Below are positions 1 through 7,424 of a DNA stretch of 64,000 nt, piece after piece. The position numbers and the translations under genes were made by a program. The notes below the pieces were generated by a model. It ran no database searches and had not been told where the DNA came from. It saw only the letters and a program-made list of their open reading frames with translations. The DNA is taken from contig NZ_JACICF010000001.1 in the NCBI RefSeq assembly GCF_014195685.1, positions 1,001,317-1,065,316 of the forward strand, in the 5' to 3' direction. The stretch comes from Sphingomicrobium lutaoense. Lineage in GTDB: Bacteria > Pseudomonadota > Alphaproteobacteria > Sphingomonadales > Sphingomonadaceae. The first letter of the stretch is position 1. Each line of letters starts with the position of its first letter.

Positions 1-147
1 TCGGCGGGCAAGCGGGTCGTGGGGACGCTGGCGCTGGTCGGCGCGGGCGGCATCGTCTACCTCACCCTTGCCTGGTTCACGGGCGCGATGGACAAGGAGG
101 ATATCCTCATCCTCCTGCGCAAGAAGAAAGTCGACAATGCCGGATAA
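1..147 (+). CDS. murJ: Probable lipid II flippase MurJ, C-terminal end (partial)
   Basis: The reading frame is open from the left edge of the window to a TAA stop, giving 48 codons. They encode one hydrophobic segment (about residues 6-28 of the fragment) followed by a short charged tail rich in Lys and Arg, as expected for the last membrane helix of a polytopic protein. MurJ (MviN) flips lipid II for peptidoglycan synthesis. The assignment rests mostly on position: in many alphaproteobacteria murJ lies directly upstream of trpS, and here the two overlap by 11 nt. The fragment alone is too short to prove the family. Confidence 0.6.
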   Translation, partial: SAGKRVVGTLALVGAGGIVYLTLAWFTGAMDKEDILILLRKKKVDNAG

Positions 148-1144
148 GATGCGCGTCGTTTCGGGAATCCAGCCCACCGGGGATCTGCACCTCGGCAACC
201 TTCTCGGCGCGATCCTGCGCTGGGTGCGGATGCAGGACGAGGCAGAGTGCCTTTTCTTCCTTGCCGATCTCCATGCCATCACGGTCGATGTCGATCCCGC
301 CAAGCTGCGCGCCAATGTGCGCGAGATGGCGGCGGCGCTGATCGCCAGCGGGATCGATCCCAAGAAATCGATCCTCTTTGCCCATTCGGACGTCCCCGCG
401 CATCCCGAGCTGGCGTGGATCCTGGGCTGCACCGCGCGCATGGGCTGGCTCAGCCGGATGACCCAGTTCAAGGCCAAGTCGGGCAAGAATCGCGAAAAGG
501 CGAGCGTCGGCCTCTTCACCTATCCCGTGCTGCAGGCCGCCGACGTGCTTCTCTACAATGCCACCCATGTGCCGGTGGGCGAGGACCAGAAGCAGCATAT
601 CGAGCTGGCGCGCGACATTGCCGAGGCGTTCAACCATCACAATGGCGTCGAACTCTTCACCCCTCCCCAGCCCTATATCGGTGGCGGCGCGGCGGCGCGC
701 GTGATGAGCCTTCGCAACGGCAGCGAGAAGATGTCCAAGTCAGCCGAAAGCGACATGACGCGGATCAACCTTACCGACGATGACGATCTCATCGTCCAGA
801 AGGTACGCAAGGCGAGGACCGACCCCGAGCCGCTGCCAGAGACGCCCGAGGGCCTCAATGAGCGGCACGAGGCGCGCAACCTCGTCGGCATCCTTGCGGC
901 GATCGAGGACCGGCCGGTCGAAGCGGTGCTAGCCGAACATGCGGGCAAGGGTTTCGGCGAGTTCAAGCCGCTGCTTGCCGATGCACTGGTGGCGATGCTG
1001 TCGCCGCTTCGCGAGCGACTCGTGGAACTTCGCAACGACCAGGACGAACTCGACCGCATTCTTGACGAGGGCGCCGAGAAAGCGCGCACGCTGGCGCAGC
1101 CGACGCTGGCGGCAGCCTATCGAGCAGTGGGGCTGCGTCGTTAA
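137..1144 (+). CDS. trpS: Tryptophan--tRNA ligase
   Basis: Class I aminoacyl-tRNA synthetase that charges tRNA-Trp. The protein is 335 residues, the usual bacterial TrpS length. The N-terminus has the family pattern VSGIQPTGDLHLGN, where HLGN is the HIGH-type ATP-binding motif, and EKMSKS at about residues 197-202 is the second signature motif. The ATG at 137 overlaps the upstream gene; a second in-frame ATG at 149 would remove only four residues and is equally compatible with the family. Cytoplasmic and probably cotranscribed with the upstream gene. Confidence 0.96.
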   Translation: MPDKMRVVSGIQPTGDLHLGNLLGAILRWVRMQDEAECLFFLADLHAITVDVDPAKLRANVREMAAALIASGIDPKKSILFAHSDVPAHPELAWILGCTARMGWLSRMTQFKAKSGKNREKASVGLFTYPVLQAADVLLYNATHVPVGEDQKQHIELARDIAEAFNHHNGVELFTPPQPYIGGGAAARVMSLRNGSEKMSKSAESDMTRINLTDDDDLIVQKVRKARTDPEPLPETPEGLNERHEARNLVGILAAIEDRPVEAVLAEHAGKGFGEFKPLLADALVAMLSPLRERLVELRNDQDELDRILDEGAEKARTLAQPTLAAAYRAVGLRR

Positions 1145-1183
1145 CCCGACATTGCGGCTTCATGCCCTGTTCACGGCGAACTG

Positions 1184-1192
1184 TGCTATAAG
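1184..1192 (+). promoter_or_regulatory. Possible extended -10 promoter for the DUF4136 lipoprotein
   Basis: The sequence TGC-TATAAG lies about 35 nt before the ATG at 1228 and resembles an extended -10 element (TGN followed by a TATAAT-like hexamer). No convincing -35 hexamer is seen at the proper distance, so this is tentative. Confidence 0.3.
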
Positions 1193-1227
1193 CTTGATCA
1201 ATCAAGGATTTAGCGCAAGGATAAGTC

Positions 1228-1914
1228 ATGCGTAGACTGTTCACTTCCGCGCTCGCCAGCGTTGCCATTCTCGGCCTGTCGGCGTGCGCCACCGGCCTGC
1301 CCACCAAGGTGAGCAGGTTCGAAGCCATGCCGCCGCCCAATGGCGAAAGCTTCTTCGTCGTGCCGATGGATCCCGCCGAAAAGGGCGGGCTCGAATTCAG
1401 CCGTTATGCCGAAATGGTCTCCAAGGAAATGCAGGAAGAGGGCTATCGCCCGGCTGCGAGCGCCGAGGAAGCCACGATGATCGTCCAGCTCGGCTATGAT
1501 GTCGACGAGGGCCGCGAGCGGGTCGTCTCCGACCCCTATTTCGACCGCTGGGCCTACCAGCGCCGCGCCTTCTACGATCCCTTCTATCGCTGGCGGTATC
1601 GCCCGCTCTACGCGCGGCACCATTATTATGGTCGTCGCCTGCCCTACAGCTATGGCTGGGACGATCCCTTCTGGTATTCGCCCTGGGGCCGCGACCATAT
1701 CCGCAGCTACACCGAATATCGTTCGGAACTCGAACTCGACATCCGCCGCGCCGAAACCGGCGAAGCGATCTTCGAAGGCAGCGCCAAGGCGCGTAGCCGG
1801 ACCGACGAATTGGGTTCGCTGGTTCCCAACCTGATCACCGCCATGTTCACCGATTTCCCGGGCAACAATGGCGAAACGGTCAAGATCACGGTTCGCCCCG
1901 AAAAAGACGACTAG
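1228..1914 (+). CDS. DUF4136-type lipoprotein
   Basis: A 228-residue envelope protein of unknown function. It begins with a lipoprotein signal: basic MRR, a hydrophobic stretch and a lipobox LSAC with the acylated Cys at residue 20. The mature part has the look of the DUF4136 family: an N-terminal strand region, a middle very rich in Tyr, Arg and Trp (about residues 100-165), then a C-terminal section mentioning features such as ETGEAIFEGSAKARS. It stands alone between trpS and the convergent dnaA, with its own terminator. Probably anchored in the outer membrane; the role is not known. Confidence 0.8.
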   Translation: MRRLFTSALASVAILGLSACATGLPTKVSRFEAMPPPNGESFFVVPMDPAEKGGLEFSRYAEMVSKEMQEEGYRPAASAEEATMIVQLGYDVDEGRERVVSDPYFDRWAYQRRAFYDPFYRWRYRPLYARHHYYGRRLPYSYGWDDPFWYSPWGRDHIRSYTEYRSELELDIRRAETGEAIFEGSAKARSRTDELGSLVPNLITAMFTDFPGNNGETVKITVRPEKDD

Positions 1915-1941
1915 GGCCGGATCGGATCGAGACGAGACAAT

Positions 1942-1979
1942 GGGCTCGCAAGGACAGGTGCCTTGCGGGCCCTTTTTCT
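1942..1979 (+). terminator. Intrinsic terminator of the DUF4136 gene
   Basis: GGGCTCGCAAGG pairs with CCTTGCGGGCCC across a 7-nt loop (one G-T pair), followed directly by a T-rich run (TTTTTCTTTT). It sits 28 nt after the stop codon at 1914. Confidence 0.87.
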
Positions 1980-2018
1980 TTTCCCGTTCGGGCCTCGTTC
2001 TGCCGAAACGCATCCGGG

Positions 2019-2061
2019 CAAAAAGAAAGGCCCGTCCGGATCAATTCTCCGGGCGGGCCTT
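2019..2061 (-). terminator. Intrinsic terminator of dnaA
   Basis: On the minus strand AAGGCCCGCCCGG pairs with CCGGACGGGCCTT, followed by TTCTTTTTG. It lies about 37 nt beyond the dnaA stop, back to back with the plus-strand terminator at 1942, so the two convergent units are well insulated. Confidence 0.85.
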
Positions 2062-2097
2062 CCCTTGTCCAGTTGGGGACTGGAACGGACTAGAGTT

Positions 2098-3519
2098 TCA
2101 GCCTTCGAGCTGCCGCGTCAGAAGGCGGATGTCGGCGTCGAGTTCGCTGTCGGCGGCGCGCAGCCGCTCGATCTGCTTGACCGCGTGGATCACCGTGGTG
2201 TGGTCGCGGCCACCGAAGCGGCGCCCGATGTCGGGAAGCGACTTGGGCGTGAGCTGTTTCGACAGATACATCGCGACCTGGCGCGGACGCGCGACCTCGC
2301 GGGCGCGGCGCGCGCTCGACATCTCGGCCTTGCGGATGCGGAAATGTTCGGCGACCTGCGTCTGGATCTCGTCGATCGAGATGCGGCGCTGATTGGCGCG
2401 CAGCACGTTGGCGAGCACTTCCTCGACGAAGGGAACGTCGATGTCGCGGCCGGTCATCATCGCATAGGCCGCGATGCGGTTGAGCGCACCTTCGAGTTCG
2501 CGGATCGAGTTGGTGATCCGGCGAGCGAGGAATTCGACCACCGCGCGCGGCATGTCGACGCCCGGAAGCGCTTCGAGCTTGGCCTCGATGATGTTGAGGC
2601 GCAGTTCGTAATCCGCCGGGTTGATGTCGGCGACCAGCCCCCAGGACAGGCGCGAGAGGATACGCGGCGCGATGCCGTCGAGATCCTGCGGCGCACGGTC
2701 CGAGGTGATGACGAGACGGCGACCCGCGTTGATGATCTCGTTCATCGTGTGGAAGAATTCTTCCTGGGTCGAATCCTTGCCCGCGATGAACTGCACATCG
2801 TCGATGAGCAGCAGATCGGCGCTGCGCAGGCGCTGCTTGAAGCCGATCGTGTCATTCTGCTTCAGCGCCCGGACGAACTCGACCATGAATTTTTCGGCCG
2901 ACATCGAGACGACCGACTTGCCCGGATGCGATTCGAGGAAGGCCTGGCCGATGGCATGCAGGAGGTGCGTCTTGCCGCGACCCGTGCCGCCATGGATGAA
3001 CAGCGGGTTGAAGCCGACCTTTTCGGTCGAGGCGAGCGTCTTGGCCGCGGTGGCCGCGACTTCGTTGGCCTTGCCGATGACGAAAGTGTCGAACCGGTAG
3101 CGGGCATCGAAATTGGGCGCGGAAGGATCACGCTCGCCGCCCGCGCTCACGGTGGCCGAATGTTCTTCAGCCGTTGGCGTGTCCTCGAGAATCAATAGGG
3201 GCGAAGGCCGGGGAGCATCGGCCGCGGCGACGATCTTCACGTCGCGCACGAGCGGAAGTGCCGTGGTCCAGGCGAGCTTGAGTCGGTCGCCGAAATGGCT
3301 GCTGACCCAATCGGCCATGAACTGGCTCGGCATCTGGATTTCGACGATTCCCGATTCGGCATCGAAACGACCGAGTTCGGCAGGCTTCAGCCAGCCGTCG
3401 AAGGTGCGGGCACCGATGTCGCGACGAAGCCCGGTACGGATATTTTCCCAAGCGGCATCAAGCGGTTCTGCGATCGCTTGTGCATCGTCTTGGCGCATAC
3501 CGTCTTCATTGCCCTGCAC
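2098..3519 (-). CDS. dnaA: Chromosomal replication initiator protein DnaA
   Basis: ATP-dependent initiator that binds DnaA boxes and melts the origin. All four domains are recognisable. Domain I is near the start (WENIRTGLRRD, then ARTFDGWLKP). The AAA+ domain has Walker A GGTGRGKTH (about residues 170-178 counted from the ATG) and Walker B LLLIDDVQF. The C-terminal DNA-binding domain carries GRDHTTVIHA. Start choice: a perfect AGGAGG at 3529-3534 lies 9 nt before a GTG at 3519, giving 473 residues; the ATG at 3498 gives 466 and lacks as good a ribosome site. I prefer the GTG but either is possible. No origin is obvious beside the gene. Confidence 0.95.
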   Translation of the reverse strand: MQGNEDGMRQDDAQAIAEPLDAAWENIRTGLRRDIGARTFDGWLKPAELGRFDAESGIVEIQMPSQFMADWVSSHFGDRLKLAWTTALPLVRDVKIVAAADAPRPSPLLILEDTPTAEEHSATVSAGGERDPSAPNFDARYRFDTFVIGKANEVAATAAKTLASTEKVGFNPLFIHGGTGRGKTHLLHAIGQAFLESHPGKSVVSMSAEKFMVEFVRALKQNDTIGFKQRLRSADLLLIDDVQFIAGKDSTQEEFFHTMNEIINAGRRLVITSDRAPQDLDGIAPRILSRLSWGLVADINPADYELRLNIIEAKLEALPGVDMPRAVVEFLARRITNSIRELEGALNRIAAYAMMTGRDIDVPFVEEVLANVLRANQRRISIDEIQTQVAEHFRIRKAEMSSARRAREVARPRQVAMYLSKQLTPKSLPDIGRRFGGRDHTTVIHAVKQIERLRAADSELDADIRLLTRQLEG

Positions 3520-3647
3520 TGGCCTGCGCCTCCTTCTCGTCCGTTGAAGACAAAGCGGATCCGTTACGCGCAGCAGGGTGCCGCGGCGTCGAAAATCACA
3601 CACTCTATCTTGCCCCCCGGGGCGAGTTTTCGCCGCCGGAGTGATCT

Positions 3648-3676
3648 TTTTAAGTTCGCGAAGGGCCGCGTTTCAA
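3648..3676 (-). promoter_or_regulatory. Probable dnaA promoter
   Basis: Read on the minus strand: TTGAAA (-35), exactly 17 nt, then TTAAAA (-10). Spacing is ideal and each hexamer matches the sigma-70 consensus at four of six positions. Transcription would start near 3641 and leave a leader of roughly 120 nt before dnaA. Confidence 0.55.
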
Positions 3677-3828
3677 GTCGCTTTTTTTCATAAATCCGAA
3701 ATAAAGAGTCTTGACAGCGGAAAGCCGCGAAAAATGGAGAAAAGCCCGATTTTCGCGACTTTTGAGAGGTGTTTGGAGGGGCTTTGGGACGCGAATCGCG
3801 GGAAAAGCTGACTTTTTGATTTAACCCA
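3677..3828 (+). other. AT-rich rpsT-dnaA spacer with inverted repeats
   Basis: The gap between dnaA and rpsT (3520-3889) is about 370 nt and holds the dnaA promoter and rpsT terminator. Its centre is richer in A and T than the surroundings. It contains an 8-bp inverted repeat, CGCGAAAA at 3726-3733 and TTTTCGCG at 3750-3757, and a smaller dyad GCGG-AAAG-CCGC just before it. A TTGACA occurs on the plus strand, but no plus-strand gene follows. I find no TTATCCACA-like DnaA box, so there is no support for calling this the origin. Confidence 0.4.
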
Positions 3829-3863
3829 AAGAAAACGGGCCACCGGAGGGTTCCGGCGGCCCG
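3829..3863 (-). terminator. Intrinsic terminator of rpsT
   Basis: On the minus strand ACGGGCCGCCGGA pairs with TCCGGTGGCCCGT over a short loop and is followed by TTTTCTTTGGG. It begins 27 nt past the rpsT stop. Confidence 0.82.
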
Positions 3864-3889
3864 TCAAAAGTCGTTCGCGAAGGGGGCGA

Positions 3890-4153
3890 TCAGCCCAGCG
3901 CCTTCACCCGCTTTGCCAGGCGGCTGATCTTCCGCGCGGCAGTGTTCTTGTGCATCACGCCCTTGGCGACGCCGCGTGCGATTTCGGGCTGTGCAGCCTT
4001 AAGGGCATCGAAGGCCTCGTCCTTCTTGCCGCCTTCGAGAGCCAGTTCGACTCGCTTGATGAAGGTACGGATACGGCTGACGCGCGCGCCATTGACTTCG
4101 GCGCGGCGCGCGTTGCGACGGATGCGCTTACGGGCTTGCGGCGTGTTCGCCAT
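3890..4153 (-). CDS. rpsT: 30S ribosomal protein S20
   Basis: Small basic primary binder of 16S rRNA, 87 residues, the normal S20 length. The N-terminus [17 protein letters not shown] is typical, and the rest is two long basic helices ending in [13 protein letters not shown]. The ATG at 4153 follows GAGGT at a suitable distance, and upstream in-frame codons lack family similarity. It has its own promoter (4229-4257) and terminator (3829-3863). Neighbour of dnaA, an arrangement common in alphaproteobacteria. Confidence 0.96.
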   Translation of the reverse strand: MANTPQARKRIRRNARRAEVNGARVSRIRTFIKRVELALEGGKKDEAFDALKAAQPEIARGVAKGVMHKNTAARKISRLAKRVKALG

Positions 4154-4185
4154 GAATAGGACCTCAACTATCTGTTCAATCAAAG

Positions 4186-4217
4186 AAAAAAAGCGGGCCG
4201 CCACGAAGGGGCCGCGC
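4186..4217 (-). terminator. Attenuator-like hairpin in the rpsT leader
   Basis: Between the predicted rpsT promoter and its ATG the minus strand reads GCGCGGCC, a loop, then GGCCCGC and seven T. The stem is about 7 bp with one bulge. It looks like an intrinsic terminator inside the 5' leader, which could attenuate rpsT transcription. Alternatively it marks the end of the upstream minus-strand mutM transcript. Confidence 0.45.
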
Positions 4218-4228
4218 GTTCTGGCGCT

Positions 4229-4257
4229 CCCCTAGCGGTGGTCGCAACCAAGGTCAA
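4229..4257 (-). promoter_or_regulatory. Probable rpsT promoter
   Basis: Minus strand TTGACC (-35), 17 nt, TAGGGG (-10). It lies just before the mutM stop, and the expected leader is about 70 nt. Confidence 0.5.
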
Positions 4258-4262
4258 GCATT

Positions 4263-5084
4263 CTAGCGCTGGCAATGCGCACAATAAAAGGTCGAGCGGC
4301 CACCTTGCACGCGGCGGCGCACTTCACGGTCGCAGCCATCGGTGCGGCAGGGCTGGCCTTCGCGGCCATAGACATCGAAGCGTTCCGGGAAATAGCCGAG
4401 CTCTCCATCGGGGGCCGAATAGTCGCGGAGGGTCGAGCCGCCTGCGGCGATCGCTTCTTCGAGCACGTCCTGGATATGGCCGGCGAGCGCATCGAGGCGG
4501 GCCTTGCCGATGGAGCCCGCCTTGCGGCCCGGCGCGATGCCCGCGCGGTAAAGCGCTTCGCAGACATAGATGTTGCCGAGGCCCGCGACGACGCGCTGGT
4601 CGAGGAGAGCGAGCTTGATCGCGACGGTCTTTCCTTCGAGCCGTTCGCGGAGCATCGCTCCGGTGAGCGGGGCGCCGACAGGTTCGGGGCCCATTCCCTC
4701 GAAGCCGGGATAGTCATCGAGGCGGTCTGTGGGCAGGAGCTCGACCGAGCCGAAGCGGCGGGGATCGTTGAGGCTGAGGCGGCGGCCATCGCCGAGCGTG
4801 AGGACGAGATGGTCATGCTTGCCGATATCGTCGGGGTCGATGCGCCAGCGGCCCGACATGCCGAGGTGGAAGATGAGCGTGTCACCCCGGTCGGTGCCGA
4901 TCAGGCCATATTTGGCGCGGCGCGAAAAGGAGCTGGCGGTGGCGCCCGTGAGGCGCTGGCCGAGGTCTTGCGGGAAGGGACGGCGAAGGTCCGGGCGATG
5001 CAGCTCGACCCGGGCGATGCTGCGCCCGAGCATGACGCGCTCCAGTCCGCGCACGGTGGTTTCGACTTCGGGAAGTTCGGGCAT
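4263..5084 (-). CDS. mutM: Formamidopyrimidine-DNA glycosylase (Fpg/MutM)
   Basis: Bifunctional base-excision repair enzyme that removes 8-oxoguanine and other oxidised purines and cuts the abasic strand. The 273-residue protein starts MPELPEVET, where Pro2 (the Schiff-base nucleophile after Met removal) and Glu3 are catalytic. The C-terminus has the zinc finger with two cysteine pairs (PCRTDGC and YCAHC); the first pair is spaced by four residues instead of the commoner two. The start at 5084 is fixed by the need for Pro at position 2. Divergent from ubiE with a 61-nt gap. Confidence 0.96.
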   Translation of the reverse strand: MPELPEVETTVRGLERVMLGRSIARVELHRPDLRRPFPQDLGQRLTGATASSFSRRAKYGLIGTDRGDTLIFHLGMSGRWRIDPDDIGKHDHLVLTLGDGRRLSLNDPRRFGSVELLPTDRLDDYPGFEGMGPEPVGAPLTGAMLRERLEGKTVAIKLALLDQRVVAGLGNIYVCEALYRAGIAPGRKAGSIGKARLDALAGHIQDVLEEAIAAGGSTLRDYSAPDGELGYFPERFDVYGREGQPCRTDGCDREVRRRVQGGRSTFYCAHCQR

Positions 5085-5145
5085 GGGTGAAAGTGGAGAT
5101 AAGGGGCGTTCCCACCCTCGCCAACCCCTGCTAGGGCCACTTGCC

Positions 5146-5877
5146 ATGAGCGATGAAGTCCATTTCGGCGACGAGATCGTCAGCCGCGAGGAGAAGACGC
5201 GGCGGGTCGGCGGGGTCTTTTCCTCGGTCGCACGCCGCTACGATGTCATGAACGACCTGATGTCGGGCGGAATGCACCGGCTGTGGAAGGACCGGTTCGT
5301 GGCCAAGGTGCAGCCGCGGCCCGGCGAGCGCGTTCTCGACATGGCGGGCGGGACCGGCGACATCGCCTTCCGCATGGCCGCGCGGGGCGCGGACGTGACG
5401 GTGAGCGACATCAATCCCGACATGCTGGCGGTGGGAATGGAGCGGGCCGAGAAGCGCAACCTCGACCGGCTGACATGGCAGGTCGAGAATGCCGAGAAGC
5501 TGTCGTTCGGCGATGAACAGTTCAACGCCTATACGATCGCCTTCGGCATCCGGAACGTCACCGATATTCCCGCGGCGCTTCGCGAAGCGCATCGCGTGCT
5601 GAAGCGCGGGGGGCGGTTCTTCTGCCTCGAATTCTCGACCAGCGAATGGCCGGGGTTCGGCGAACTTTACGAAGCCTATGCCGACAATGTCATTCCGCGC
5701 GTCGGCAAGGCGGTGGCTGGCGATGCCGACAGCTATCAATATCTGGTCGAATCGATCCGCCGTTTCCCGCGCATGGGCGAATTTGCCGCGATGATCGAGG
5801 AAGCGGGTTTCACGCAGGTCCGGCACCAGCCGATTCTCGGCGGGTTGGTCGCCATCCATTCGGGGTGGAAGATCTAG
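5146..5877 (+). CDS. ubiE: Ubiquinone biosynthesis C-methyltransferase UbiE
   Basis: SAM-dependent C-methylation of the ubiquinone ring precursor. It is 243 residues. The N-terminus has the family segment VFSSVARRYDVMNDLMSGG and the SAM-binding loop LDMAGGTGDIAFR; the C-terminal half carries CLEFSTSEWP, a UbiE signature region. The ATG at 5146 gives the expected length. It is followed 4 nt later by ubiB, so the two ubiquinone genes are probably one transcript with coaBC and beyond. Confidence 0.95.
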   Translation: MSDEVHFGDEIVSREEKTRRVGGVFSSVARRYDVMNDLMSGGMHRLWKDRFVAKVQPRPGERVLDMAGGTGDIAFRMAARGADVTVSDINPDMLAVGMERAEKRNLDRLTWQVENAEKLSFGDEQFNAYTIAFGIRNVTDIPAALREAHRVLKRGGRFFCLEFSTSEWPGFGELYEAYADNVIPRVGKAVAGDADSYQYLVESIRRFPRMGEFAAMIEEAGFTQVRHQPILGGLVAIHSGWKI

Positions 5878-5881
5878 GCGC

Positions 5882-7417
5882 ATGGCTTCTGCACCGACGC
5901 ATCTGTGGCGCCTTCTCAAATGGGGCCGGACGCTTGCGCGGCATGGCGCGCTACGGGGGATCGAGCGCGATCCCCTCACCCCGCCGGGGGTTCGACGCCT
6001 GGTGCGCATCGCGCGGTTCGGAACGCGCCAGCCCGAAACACCCGACTATGCCGCCGCGCTGAAGCAGATCGGTCCTGCGGCGATCAAGCTGGGGCAGGCG
6101 CTGGCGACGCGGCCCGACCTGGTCGGCGAGGAAGCCGCGGCGAACCTTCTCCAGTTGCAGGACAATCTGCCGCCCGCGCCATTTCCCGAGGTCAAGAAAG
6201 CGGTCGAAAGCGCCTTGGAAGCACCGCTGGAAACGATCTTTTCCTCATTCAGCGAGGAGCCCGTGGGTGCGGCCTCGATCGCGCAGGTGCATCGCGCGGT
6301 CACCGTCGAGGGGCGCGATGTCGCGGTGAAAGTGCTTCGGCCCGGCATCGAGGATGTCTTTGCCGAGGCGATCGAGACCTATGAATGGGCAGCGGCCCAT
6401 GTAGAGACGCTGGGCGGCGAAGCCGAGCGGCTGCGCCCGCGCCAGGTCATCGCCTATTTCAAGCAATGGACGCGCCGCGAACTCGACTTGCAGCGCGAAG
6501 CCGCCTCGGCGTCCGAACTGCGCGAGAATATGGTCGCCGAACCCGGCTTCTTCGTTCCCGAAATCGACTGGACCCGCACTGCGCGCCGCGTCCTCACGAT
6601 GGACTGGATCGACGGGATCAAGCTCACCAAGCGCGACGAACTGATCGCGGCGGGGCATGACCTTCCCTCGCTGGCAGTAATCCTTGTCCGCGCTTTCCTG
6701 CGCCAAGCGGTGGTCGATGGCTTTTTCCATGCCGACCTTCACCAGGGCAATCTGTTCGCGCTTCCCGACGGGCGACTGGCGGCGGTCGATTTCGGCATCA
6801 TGGGACGGATCAACCGGCAGGCGCGGCTGTGGCTTGCCGAGATCCTCTACGGCCTCATCACCGGCAATTATCGCCGCGTCGCCGAGATCCATTTCGAGGC
6901 GCAATATGTGCCGCCGCATCACAATGTCGAGGAATTCGCCACGGCGCTGCGCGCGGTGGGCGAGCCGATGCGCGGCCTGCCCGTCAAGGACATCAGCGTC
7001 GGGCGGATGCTCGAGGGACTGTTCGCGATCACGCGCGATTTCGACATGGTGACCCAGCCCCATCTCCTCCTTCTCCAGAAGACGATGGTGATGGAGGAAG
7101 GCGTGGCCACCGCGCTCGATCCCGACATCAACATGTGGGAAGCCGCCGAGCCTTTCCTCAAGGAATGGATGCGCACCGAGCTGGGCCCCGAGACCGCGCT
7201 GGCCGACCGCATCAACGAGACGATCGATGCGCTGGGTCGCCTGCCCTCGCTTCTCCAGCGGATCGAGGCCTCCTATCCGACGCCGGGCGCGGCGCCTCCC
7301 CCGCCCCCGCTGCCTGAAGTCACGATGATTGAGCGGCCGCGCGGCTTCGGTTATCTTCTCACTGCCCTCATCGCCGGTGCGGCGGGCGCGGCGGGCATGG
7401 CCTGGTGGCTGGGATAG
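5882..7417 (+). CDS. ubiB: ABC1-type atypical kinase UbiB
   Basis: Membrane-attached atypical protein-kinase-like ATPase required for ubiquinone synthesis. The 511-residue protein has the KxGQ motif (IKLGQALATRPDLVG), the alanine-rich nucleotide loop region PVGAASIAQVHRA, the lysine in VAVKVLRPG, a catalytic-loop segment FFHADLHQGN and the AAVDFGIMG metal motif. A hydrophobic C-terminal helix (about residues 488-511) would anchor it to the inner membrane. Four nt after ubiE, 7 nt before coaBC. Confidence 0.95.
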   Translation: MASAPTHLWRLLKWGRTLARHGALRGIERDPLTPPGVRRLVRIARFGTRQPETPDYAAALKQIGPAAIKLGQALATRPDLVGEEAAANLLQLQDNLPPAPFPEVKKAVESALEAPLETIFSSFSEEPVGAASIAQVHRAVTVEGRDVAVKVLRPGIEDVFAEAIETYEWAAAHVETLGGEAERLRPRQVIAYFKQWTRRELDLQREAASASELRENMVAEPGFFVPEIDWTRTARRVLTMDWIDGIKLTKRDELIAAGHDLPSLAVILVRAFLRQAVVDGFFHADLHQGNLFALPDGRLAAVDFGIMGRINRQARLWLAEILYGLITGNYRRVAEIHFEAQYVPPHHNVEEFATALRAVGEPMRGLPVKDISVGRMLEGLFAITRDFDMVTQPHLLLLQKTMVMEEGVATALDPDINMWEAAEPFLKEWMRTELGPETALADRINETIDALGRLPSLLQRIEASYPTPGAAPPPPPLPEVTMIERPRGFGYLLTALIAGAAGAAGMAWWLG

Positions 7418-7424
7418 GCGGAAG

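Noticed and set aside
1963-3198. A 411-codon plus-strand frame opposite dnaA
   Set aside because: It reads across two strong terminators and is the complement of conserved DnaA motifs.
3520-3889. Chromosomal origin next to dnaA
   Set aside because: The spacer is AT-rich but no TTATCCACA-like boxes or clustered near-matches were found; in several alphaproteobacteria the origin is not beside dnaA.
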